The translations under genes were made by a program, and so were the position numbers. DNA of 34,738 nt, taken from assembly GCA_030019435.1 (NCBI GenBank), contig JASEEV010000017.1, positions 1 through 34,738 on the forward strand. Direction: 5' to 3'. The notes under the pieces are model-generated. The model ran no database searches, was not told the DNA's origin, and was given only the letters and a program-made list of their open reading frames with translations. Source of the stretch: Methanocellales archaeon. Its GTDB lineage: Archaea; Halobacteriota; UBA148. Shown one piece after another: positions 29,087-34,738 of this stretch (position 1 is the stretch's first letter; every line of letters begins with the position of its first letter).

Positions 29087-31273
29087 CTATGTTCCCTCAC
29101 TTGATCGCTTTGCAAACTCGCCCGCTGTCTTCTCAAACTCCTTGATACTACGCGATGTTGGCTTGAGTTGTTCGATCGCCATATCAAGATGCCTTTTGTT
29201 GATCTTTTTATGCTTCACATCCTTTTTCACTTTCTCCCTATCCATGTCCGGCCTGATGAACTCTCTCAGGGTGAGCATCGTTGCCTCTCGGCATATTGCC
29301 TCGATGTCCGCTCCAACGCATCCCTCTGTCTGTTTTGCAAGTACATCGATGTCAACATCATCTGCCAATGGCTTGTCTCTCAGATGAATCTGGAATATCT
29401 GCTTACGCTCCCTTTCTCCTGGTGGTGGGATGTAGATCAATCGGTCGAGCCTACCAGGACGTAGAAGTGCTGGATCTACTAGGTCAGGTCTGTTCGTCGC
29501 GGCTACGATGACCACGTCTTTTAGCTCCTCCATGCCGTCCAGCTCAGTCAGTATTTGCGATACTACACGCTCTGACACATGTGAATCAAAGCTTCCCCCA
29601 CTGCGTGTTGGCGCGATAGAATCCAGCTCGTCAAAGAATATGATGGTGGGTGCAGCTTGCTTTGCTTTCCTAAATGTTTCTCGGACGGCTCTCTCAGATT
29701 CGCCAACGAATCTACTCAGCAACTCTGGACCTTTGATGGAGATGAAATTTGCATCGCTCTCAGTTGCCACAGCCCTTGCTAGGAGCGTTTTTCCCGTGCC
29801 AGGCGGACCGTATAGAAGGATGCCTTTCGGGGGATTTGTATGGAAAGCCTCAAACGCCTCTGGATACTTGAGCGGCCACTCCACAGCCTCTATCAGCTCC
29901 TGTTTGGCCTTCTCAAGACCACCGATATCCTTCCATTCTACCTGTGGGACCTCTATGAAAACCTCTCTCATTGCAGATGGCTCGATGTTCTTCAGAGCCT
30001 CATGGAATCCCTCTTTTGTGACAATCAATTTTTCGATGACCTCTGGAGGTATTTCTGCTTCGATGTCAATCTCTGGCAAGATTTTACGCAGTGCATGCAT
30101 CGCCGCCTCTTTGCAGAGCGAAGCGATGTCCGCACCCACGAATCCATAGGTGATGTTCGCAAGCTCCTCCAGGTCAACGTCCTCTGAAAGAGGCATCCCC
30201 CTCGTATGGATCTGCAGAATCTCATGACGTCCGTTCCGATCTGGAATTCCAATCTCGATTTCTCTGTCGAATCTTCCGCCTCTTCTGAGTGCTTCATCTA
30301 GCAGGTTTGGTCTGTTTGTAGCACCTATCACGATCACCTCTCCCCTTGATTTCAGTCCGTCCATGAGCGCGAGAAGTTGCGCAACAACGCGACGTTCAAC
30401 CTGTCTATCACCTGCCATCTCCTCTCTTTTCGGTGCGATCGAGTCGATCTCATCGAGAAATATGATCGCTGGTGCGTTTGCCTCCGCCTCTTCAAATATA
30501 TCTCTAAGTCGCTGCTCGCTCTCACCATAGTACTTGGCCATGATCTCGGGACCGCTGATCAAGATGAAGTTCGCATCCGTCTCGTTGGCGACAGCCTTTG
30601 CCATGAGGGTTTTGCCGGTCCCAGGGGGTCCATGGAGTAAAACACCTTTGGGAGGATCGATGCCCAATTTCTGAAATAGCTCTGGATGTCTCAGCGGAAG
30701 CTCGATCATCTCACGCACGAGAGCGATCTCCCTTTTCAGCCCACCTATGTCCTCGTACGTGACTTCGGCGATGCGTTCCTCTACTGGTCTCTCTCTTAAA
30801 ACGATCTGTGTGTCTTTTGCAACTATCACGATTCCAGATGGCTGCGCGGCTGTAACTATAAAGGTGAGGGGATTACCAAGCATCTCCACCCTTATTTTTT
30901 GTCCTTTGATGACAGGACGTCCTTCTAGTATTCTGCGCAGATACTGGTCGCCTCCGACAACCCTGACCGGCTGCGTGGGTGCTATGATGATCTTTTCCGC
31001 TTGCTTGGTCTCTATCCTCTGGATCCTGATCTTCTCATCTATCCCCACTTGTGCATTGCTCCTAATATTTCCGTCGATCCTGATCAGTCCCTTGCCAGCA
31101 TCCTCTGGATAGCCTGGCCATGCGACGGCGCCAGCGACCTTTTTCCCCTGGATCTGTATGATATCGCCGCTCACAATTCCGAGTTTTTGCATCGCATCAT
31201 CATCGACTCTAGCAATTCCTCTACCTGCATCCCTGTGATATGCTTCTGCTACGCGTAGCATGACTTCTGGCAT
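29087..31273 (-). CDS. cdc48: Cdc48/VAT-type AAA+ ATPase
   Basis: Hexameric unfoldase of 728 residues that extracts and unfolds proteins, often feeding the proteasome. The N-domain covers roughly residues 1-165 (double-psi barrel, [22 protein letters not shown]). The D1 AAA domain has Walker A GPPGTGKT at 215-222 and Walker B IIFLDEID at 270-277. The D2 domain has Walker A GPPGTGKT at 489-496 and its own FFDELDS. The C-terminus ends EGT and lacks a HbYX proteasome-docking motif. A strong GAGGAG (31281-31286) precedes the ATG, and a TATA-like stretch (about 31310-31322) suggests its own promoter, separate from the gvp genes upstream. Confidence 0.96.
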   Translation of the reverse strand: MPEVMLRVAEAYHRDAGRGIARVDDDAMQKLGIVSGDIIQIQGKKVAGAVAWPGYPEDAGKGLIRIDGNIRSNAQVGIDEKIRIQRIETKQAEKIIIAPTQPVRVVGGDQYLRRILEGRPVIKGQKIRVEMLGNPLTFIVTAAQPSGIVIVAKDTQIVLRERPVEERIAEVTYEDIGGLKREIALVREMIELPLRHPELFQKLGIDPPKGVLLHGPPGTGKTLMAKAVANETDANFILISGPEIMAKYYGESEQRLRDIFEEAEANAPAIIFLDEIDSIAPKREEMAGDRQVERRVVAQLLALMDGLKSRGEVIVIGATNRPNLLDEALRRGGRFDREIEIGIPDRNGRHEILQIHTRGMPLSEDVDLEELANITYGFVGADIASLCKEAAMHALRKILPEIDIEAEIPPEVIEKLIVTKEGFHEALKNIEPSAMREVFIEVPQVEWKDIGGLEKAKQELIEAVEWPLKYPEAFEAFHTNPPKGILLYGPPGTGKTLLARAVATESDANFISIKGPELLSRFVGESERAVRETFRKAKQAAPTIIFFDELDSIAPTRSGGSFDSHVSERVVSQILTELDGMEELKDVVIVAATNRPDLVDPALLRPGRLDRLIYIPPPGERERKQIFQIHLRDKPLADDVDIDVLAKQTEGCVGADIEAICREATMLTLREFIRPDMDREKVKKDVKHKKINKRHLDMAIEQLKPTSRSIKEFEKTAGEFAKRSSEGT

Positions 31274-31309
31274 CTTTCATCTCCTCATAGCCGTAGCTAT
31301 GTATCAAGT

Positions 31310-31322
31310 TTTAAAAATAAAT
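31310..31322 (-). promoter_or_regulatory. TATA-like element and leader of cdc48
   Basis: An AT-rich TTATTTTTAAA-like stretch on the minus strand between gvpO and cdc48 with the correct distance for a start about 25 bases downstream, followed by GAGGAG seven bases before the ATG. Confidence 0.45.
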
Positions 31323-31346
31323 AACTTCGTTAAGCGACGTATTCTT

Positions 31347-31637
31347 CTAGTGCATCGGTTTGACTTCCATCTCTTCACTCACTATCAGATCTGCCCTTCT
31401 TTTCGTCATCACCTGTTTGTACCCCAACGTCTCCCCAGCCTCGTCGAGACGGAGTTCATATCTTCCAATGATATCCTGTGTGTCTGGGACCGCTCTCCTC
31501 TCTAGCACATCTGTCAGCACCACCCATTCTTTTCCCTCTTTGGTGACACTTACGACACTCTCTGCCTTCTTGTTCAGAAGACTCTCCAATATGGCGAGTG
31601 ACCGTTTTCCTACATCCAAAACCTCTTTTGTAGCCAT
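31347..31637 (-). CDS. gvpO: Gas vesicle protein GvpO family
   Basis: Protein of 96 residues. The core matches GvpO as I recall it: EWVVLTDVLERRAVPDTQDIIGRYELRLDEAGETLGYKQVMTKRRADL, with the invariant R-x-PDTxD and YE-x-x-LD-x-x-G-x-x-x-x-Y pattern. The frame is open to 31670, but the ATG at 31637 has GGAGG (31644-31648) upstream and starts a helical segment. GvpO is required for gas vesicle formation in haloarchaea, where it affects gvp expression. It is the last gene of the gvpN unit. Confidence 0.85.
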   Translation of the reverse strand: MATKEVLDVGKRSLAILESLLNKKAESVVSVTKEGKEWVVLTDVLERRAVPDTQDIIGRYELRLDEAGETLGYKQVMTKRRADLIVSEEMEVKPMH

Positions 31638-31647
31638 TCTATACCTC

Positions 31648-32007
31648 CTACGGAACGTGGATATACCCACTATCTTTGTATGGGACGACTTTCACGCTCT
31701 TTCCTTTCCACTTACCTGTTCCTTCTTTTATGTTGTAATCTTTTATGTCCTTGGTTATGTAGTGCTTCAGAAAACTGGCAAGTCTCTCCTGCCTGCTCCT
31801 GCTGGACTTGTTCAATGCACTTGTGCTAAATGTCCCATCCGCCTTTAGGCGCACATAGAACGTATCCCTTATCGTCTTGTCATCGGTCTTTGCCGTTACG
31901 ATGACTGCATCTGTGTCCCCAAAGCCGAGTCCTCTTGGCTTCCTCCTCCATAGGTCACTTATCTTGCAAACCTTTGCATCCTCGATTATCGCATCAACTT
32001 TTTCCAT
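31648..32007 (-). CDS. Unknown 119-aa protein between gvpN and gvpO
   Basis: I do not recognise a family. The protein is basic and mixed alpha/beta: an acidic N-terminus, a strand-rich middle (DTDAVIVTAKTDDKTIRDTFYVRLKADGTFSTSAL), a helical arginine-rich part (SSRSRQERLASFLKHYITKDIKDYN) and a C-terminal pair of strands (KSVKVVPYKDSGYIHVP). No membrane segment or cysteine cluster is seen. It starts two bases after the gvpN stop and ends ten bases before gvpO, so it is cotranscribed and very likely serves gas vesicle formation or its control. Confidence 0.75.
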   Translation of the reverse strand: MEKVDAIIEDAKVCKISDLWRRKPRGLGFGDTDAVIVTAKTDDKTIRDTFYVRLKADGTFSTSALNKSSRSRQERLASFLKHYITKDIKDYNIKEGTGKWKGKSVKVVPYKDSGYIHVP

Positions 32008-32009
32008 AC

Positions 32010-33212
32010 CTATGCCTCTTTGGTCACCTCTTTTATCAGCTTCATTTTTTCAGCCAGATCCGCCGGCGACTTAGTTTTCGTCGTCACTATGTCAACGCAG
32101 AGCTGCTCGAAATCTTTCTTGGTGTAGCCATCAAATGCCTTTAGTCCCAGGCCTATCATGATGCATGCTCTCGTTCCAGGCTTTTGGACATCTGGCAATT
32201 TGTCTCTCAGCGCTCTGACGACCTTCACTATTTTTTTCGCCTCCTCTGTTGATATGCCGGTATGTGCCTTGACAACTTCAACCTCGGTTTTGAAGTCATA
32301 GAAGTCCATGTATATGCCGATCATCCTGTCGAGCAGGGCATCCTGTGCCCTGTGCACTCCTGCATACTCTATTGAGTTAGAGGTGAATATCGCATTAAAA
32401 TCTGGATGCACTGCTACATACCTCTCCTCTCCAAACTTCGTTGGGAGCTCGAGTATGCCCTCCTCTAAGACTGATAGCAAGATGTTGTTTGCCTCTGGCT
32501 TGGTCCTGGAAAACTCGTTGTATACAAGGGTGTAACCGTATTTGCATGCCAGTGTAAGGGGATTATCCACCCAGTCTGCCTTTAGTATGTCCTTGCTCTT
32601 GAAGACGTTGTGAATATACCTGTCCCTCAGACTTTCCGCCTCTATCTGTGAGTAGCCGCCTATCAGATCTGTGGTCGTCACTTGCTCATCGCCGTTTATC
32701 CACACCGTTGGTCGCCCAAGCTCTTCTGCCACATGCATTGCTATCGTCGTTTTGCCGCAACCAGTTGGTCCGATTATGTGGACTGGGTAGCCGACCTTGA
32801 GCCATAGCTTCACCCTGTCCTCGATCTCTTTCACTCCAGGCGTCTCGACGAAATTCTCGACTTTTGGCACCAGATATGTGGCTTCGATGACTTCTCGAAC
32901 GAGCTCTGGACGCTCTTCCATAAACCGTTTCTTGGCTCTCTCATAGTCCTTTATGTCTTTTTCTTTGTGCCATGCCTTTCCTCTCACCTTATGCTCCAGC
33001 CCCTCAATGGCCATGGGCTTGTGAATTTGATAACCTCTGACGATCCTTCCATCAATGGTCACATATTTTTTCCCAAGAATCGCGTCTATGACCTCAGGAG
33101 GTACATCTCCGAATTCTCGCCGTATTCTTTCCTCTTCCATGATTTTTTCGTCCATCGTGTCATGGACTGCAGCTCCTCTCACCTTTCTTGGATGCGCCTC
33201 TACATATCTCAT
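32010..33212 (-). CDS. gvpN: GvpN-type AAA+ ATPase with long N-terminal extension
   Basis: MoxR-related ATPase of 400 residues that assists gas vesicle assembly. Walker A is GPTGCGKTT (residues 148-156). The GvpN features TVWINGDEQVTTTDLIGG, NEFSRTKPEANNILLSVLEEG and FTSNSIEYAGVHRAQDALLDRMI follow. The conserved region begins near residue 120 (FVETPGVKEIEDRVKLWLKVGYPVHIIGP). Ordinary GvpN proteins are about 300-350 residues and begin shortly before this point, so roughly the first 115 residues are extra. That part is charged, largely helical and contains a short strand pair (KKYVTIDGRIVRGYQIHKP). The start has only a weak ribosome binding site; its own TATA box lies about 35 bases upstream. 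Confidence 0.9.
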   Translation of the reverse strand: MRYVEAHPRKVRGAAVHDTMDEKIMEEERIRREFGDVPPEVIDAILGKKYVTIDGRIVRGYQIHKPMAIEGLEHKVRGKAWHKEKDIKDYERAKKRFMEERPELVREVIEATYLVPKVENFVETPGVKEIEDRVKLWLKVGYPVHIIGPTGCGKTTIAMHVAEELGRPTVWINGDEQVTTTDLIGGYSQIEAESLRDRYIHNVFKSKDILKADWVDNPLTLACKYGYTLVYNEFSRTKPEANNILLSVLEEGILELPTKFGEERYVAVHPDFNAIFTSNSIEYAGVHRAQDALLDRMIGIYMDFYDFKTEVEVVKAHTGISTEEAKKIVKVVRALRDKLPDVQKPGTRACIMIGLGLKAFDGYTKKDFEQLCVDIVTTKTKSPADLAEKMKLIKEVTKEA

Positions 33213-33245
33213 CTAGTATCCCCAATAAGTACATACACTTCTAGC

Positions 33246-33281
33246 ATATATAGTTTTTCGTTTCGAGATTCGATACGAAAA
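33246..33281 (-). promoter_or_regulatory. gvpN promoter with TCGAA-rich upstream element
   Basis: Minus-strand TATA box at 33246-33252 (TATATAT). Directly upstream lies an inverted repeat, TTTTCGT (33255-33261) and ACGAAAA (33275-33281), enclosing two TTCGA motifs (33262-33266 and 33269-33273). Predicted start near 33224 gives a leader of about 12 nt before the ATG at 33212. Confidence 0.55.
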
Positions 33282-33289
33282 TAGAAATA

Positions 33290-33442
33290 TCATTTCTTAG
33301 AAAACTTCTCTTTGTAACTCTTTACGCCTTTCTCCATCTCTGCTCTTTTCTTCTCTATTTCTGCCAACATCTTTTTGACTGCTATTTCCCTTTCCAGAGT
33401 TCTCTTCCGTATTCCTGCCTTGATCTCTTCAACTGATACCAT
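33290..33442 (-). CDS. Small coiled-coil protein, single-repeat paralogue of the GvpC-like protein
   Basis: An ATG at 33442 opens a 50-residue frame ending with TGA at 33290-33292. The product is highly charged and helical: EEIKAGIRKRTLEREIAVKK followed by a K/E-rich helix. The EIKAGxR segment and following EIAVxK match the repeat of the neighbouring GvpC-like protein (EIKAGAR...IEVAVEK), so the two are probably related. It lies between that gene and gvpN on the same strand. A GTG three codons upstream is an alternative start, and no strong ribosome binding site is seen. Confidence 0.6.
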   Translation of the reverse strand: MVSVEEIKAGIRKRTLEREIAVKKMLAEIEKKRAEMEKGVKSYKEKFSKK

Positions 33443-33494
33443 TTCTACCACTTGTAAAATTGTAAAAAGAAAAATAGAAGATTTCTACCATGTT

Positions 33495-33890
33495 TCATCC
33501 ATAGTAGAAATCGTTTATGTAGGCTTTGTTCTCGTCAGCTTGCGCTCGAATGCCTGCTTGTATTTCAGCGGCCTTGTTTTTCATGCTTTTTTGTATCTCT
33601 TTGACGCCCGCACCTATCCTTTCGACTGCCGCCTCATTTTCCTTCACTTGGCTTTGGATGTTAGAATGTATTTTCTCGACTGCAACCTCTATCGCAGCTG
33701 CTTTATCCCGTGCGCCCGCCTTTATTTCAGCGGCCTTTTTTTCCATGCTTGCCTGCATTTTTCTAACGCTTGTCCCCATTCTCTCGGTGGCTTTCTCTAT
33801 GGCGGCACGCTTTGCTAGGACGCCTTTTTTCCCGATCTTCTTAGGCTTCTCTACTGGCACCTCTTCTGGAACAACCTCTTCTTCTGCCAT
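33495..33890 (-). CDS. GvpC-like coiled-coil protein with 33-residue repeats
   Basis: Protein of 131 residues with no hydrophobic segment. After an acidic, proline-containing N-terminus (1-17) it is a long amphipathic helix. Two 33-residue blocks align without gaps: residues 36-68 (ERMGTSVRKMQ...) and 90-122 (ERIGAGVKEIQ...), both containing MxxKAAEI[KQ]AGxR. They are separated by 21 residues. A 33-residue repeat is the hallmark of GvpC, the outer strengthening protein of gas vesicles, although the repeat sequence is not the known cyanobacterial one. GGAGG (33898-33902) precedes the ATG, and gvpA lies 32 bases upstream in the same unit. The GvpC role is inferred from repeat length and position; a scaffold or partitioning role is also possible. 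Confidence 0.7.
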   Translation of the reverse strand: MAEEEVVPEEVPVEKPKKIGKKGVLAKRAAIEKATERMGTSVRKMQASMEKKAAEIKAGARDKAAAIEVAVEKIHSNIQSQVKENEAAVERIGAGVKEIQKSMKNKAAEIQAGIRAQADENKAYINDFYYG

Positions 33891-33922
33891 ATCTTACCCT
33901 CCTATTACCATGCATAGAGGGC

Positions 33923-34141
33923 TTATGCAGGTGCTCCAATGGCTGCTTGCTCTATCTTTGTGATCTCTTCTGCATAGTGCAGGAACGTGTCTACCGATGC
34001 GACGACCACTCTTGCCTCAATGGTCAATAGCTCGATGCCGACTAGGGATATCCTCACCCACGCATCGACTACGATGCCTTTGTCTAGTATCCTGTCTAGC
34101 ACTTCTGCCAAACTGGAAACGTCTGGTGCTGGATTTACCAT
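33923..34141 (-). CDS. gvpA: Gas vesicle structural protein GvpA (GvpA/J family)
   Basis: Major shell protein of gas vesicles, 72 residues. The core [51 protein letters not shown] matches GvpA almost throughout: the helix-strand-strand-helix core with DKG, the [12 protein letters not shown] strand and the [10 protein letters not shown] strand. Its short length fits GvpA rather than the longer GvpJ or GvpM. The start has a perfect ribosome binding site, GGAGGTG (34149-34155), seven bases upstream, as expected for an abundant structural protein. It is the first gene of the unit after the TATA box at 34193-34202. Confidence 0.93.
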   Translation of the reverse strand: MVNPAPDVSSLAEVLDRILDKGIVVDAWVRISLVGIELLTIEARVVVASVDTFLHYAEEITKIEQAAIGAPA

Positions 34142-34192
34142 TTATTTTCACCTCCACGAAGCTTCCCATTCCCCATATCTTATTTTGAGTTG

Positions 34193-34257
34193 CTTATATA
34201 CTTTCTTTCTCGAAGTTTATATCAAAAATGTAATCGAATTTTGTTTTATAATTCGAA
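34193..34257 (-). promoter_or_regulatory. gvpA promoter with three TTCGA boxes
   Basis: Minus-strand TATA element within AGTATATAAG (about 34193-34202). Upstream of it three TTCGA motifs occur in the same orientation (34210-34214, 34234-34238, 34253-34257), spaced 24 and 19 bases apart. They may be binding sites for an activator, as for the upstream activating sequences of haloarchaeal gvp promoters. Confidence 0.55.
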
Positions 34258-34264
34258 AGTAGGA

Positions 34265-34738
34265 TCAATGTGAGAAATGGTTAAGCTTTTTTTGGTGCGA
34301 GAGAGAAGTCGTCTTTATCGAGTTATATAGGTACTCCTGAGCCTTTGTAAACTCATCTAATCTATTTTCTATGATCTTCTTTCCTCGCTCCGTGGGAGCA
34401 TATATCTTAGCCCTTCCGTCATTCTCCGTCTCTAAAAGCCCTTGCTCCTCTAAGGAATATAGCAGGGGATAGACGGTAGCTTGGCTCAAGAATACATGAT
34501 ATTGATGGGAAATCGTTTTTATTATGTCATATCCACACATGGGCTCTTTTTGTAGTATAGAAAGGGCGATGTTCTCAAGATTCTTTCTGACGGACTGCTC
34601 CATCGCCTCCTGAGAGATTGTATCTATGGAAGGATTGCCATCAAACTTATTGGCAAGAGAGAAGTTTGGTAATACTACAGTGGACTCGTTTGGCGTGGAG
34701 ATCACCATCCTTTCGTGAAGTCCTATCAATGCATCCAT
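34265..34738 (-). CDS. PadR-family transcriptional regulator, possibly cut by the window edge
   Basis: Winged-helix regulator. The visible 157 residues include the PadR core: SVRKNLENIALSILQKEPMCGYDIIKTISHQYHVFLSQATVYPLLYSLEEQGLLETENDGRAKIYAPTERGKKII, with the G-Y-D-I and ATVYPLL...GLL signatures, then a C-terminal dimerisation helix. An ATG occupies the last three bases of the window, so the true start may lie further out; an ATG ten codons in is another candidate. The first 45 residues are not part of the standard domain. It lies directly upstream of gvpA on the same strand, with 123 bases between, and is a natural candidate to control the gvp promoters. Confidence 0.85.
   Translation of the reverse strand: MDALIGLHERMVISTPNESTVVLPNFSLANKFDGNPSIDTISQEAMEQSVRKNLENIALSILQKEPMCGYDIIKTISHQYHVFLSQATVYPLLYSLEEQGLLETENDGRAKIYAPTERGKKIIENRLDEFTKAQEYLYNSIKTTSLSHQKKLNHFSH

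Noticed and set aside
28926-29387. 153-codon plus-strand frame
   Set aside because: Its second half is antisense to the Cdc48 C-terminus and there is no start signal or recognisable motif.
29508-30149. 213-codon plus-strand frame
   Set aside because: Antisense to Cdc48 with serine-rich shadow composition.
29087-31273. Cdc48 as part of the gas-vesicle operon
   Set aside because: It has its own TATA-like element and ribosome binding site, and Cdc48 is a general housekeeping unfoldase; adjacency alone is weak evidence.

Overview
The window is archaeal chromosomal DNA. It carries RNA polymerase subunits H-B-A'-A'' followed by L30e, a NusA-like KH protein, S12, S7, EF-2 (with a diphthamide-type histidine site), EF-1alpha and S10. 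TATA boxes lie about 25 bases upstream of many starts, one tRNA gene is interrupted by an intron, and there is a Cdc48 ATPase. The RPA-associated protein/phosphoesterase pair, an archaeal-type riboflavin-pathway reductase, GvpO and the bifunctional FBP aldolase/phosphatase suggest a euryarchaeon related to methanogens, alkane oxidisers or haloarchaea. I cannot name a genus. The uninterrupted rpoB is notable because many of those lineages carry a split B'/B''.

Layout. 1-316: the tail of an unidentified membrane protein. 344-5785 (minus): a tightly overlapping operon, in transcription order RPA-associated OB-fold protein, calcineurin-type phosphoesterase, geranylgeranyl-reductase-like flavoprotein, Lhr-type helicase. 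5827-7285 (plus): OGG1-type glycosylase and a riboflavin/F420-pathway reductase. 7286-7548: hairpin-rich spacer, TATA box and a perfect 20-bp palindrome in front of a 66-aa TRAM protein. 7754-8971 (minus): a beta-CASP ribonuclease. 9169-9395: tRNA-Lys(UUU) with an intron of about 153 nt built almost entirely of small hairpins. 9425-18664: the RNA polymerase/ribosomal operon. 18665-19473: a possible frameshifted mini-gene, acylphosphatase and a DUF3467 protein, placed between rps7 and fusA. 19545-23363: EF-2, EF-1alpha, S10. 23369-26599: FBP aldolase/phosphatase, a 16-cysteine ferredoxin and a tungsten-type aldehyde oxidoreductase whose stop codon lies inside tRNA-Arg(CCG). 26865-28481: two toxin-antitoxin loci in opposite orientation. 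28482-29086: a gene-poor, probably decayed stretch. 29087-31273 (minus): Cdc48. 31347-34738 (minus): a compact gas-vesicle locus headed by a PadR-type regulator.

The most unusual part is the gas-vesicle locus. It holds gvpA, a GvpC-like coiled-coil protein with two 33-residue repeats, a 50-aa ORF that looks like a single-repeat paralogue of it, a GvpN ATPase with a long extra N-terminus, an unknown 119-aa protein, and GvpO. No gvpF/L, G, J or K is visible. The two promoters of this locus share TCGAA-rich boxes just upstream of their TATA elements, consistent with one regulator, possibly the adjacent PadR protein.

All calls rest on reading the sequence and remembered family features. No database search or structure prediction was run.
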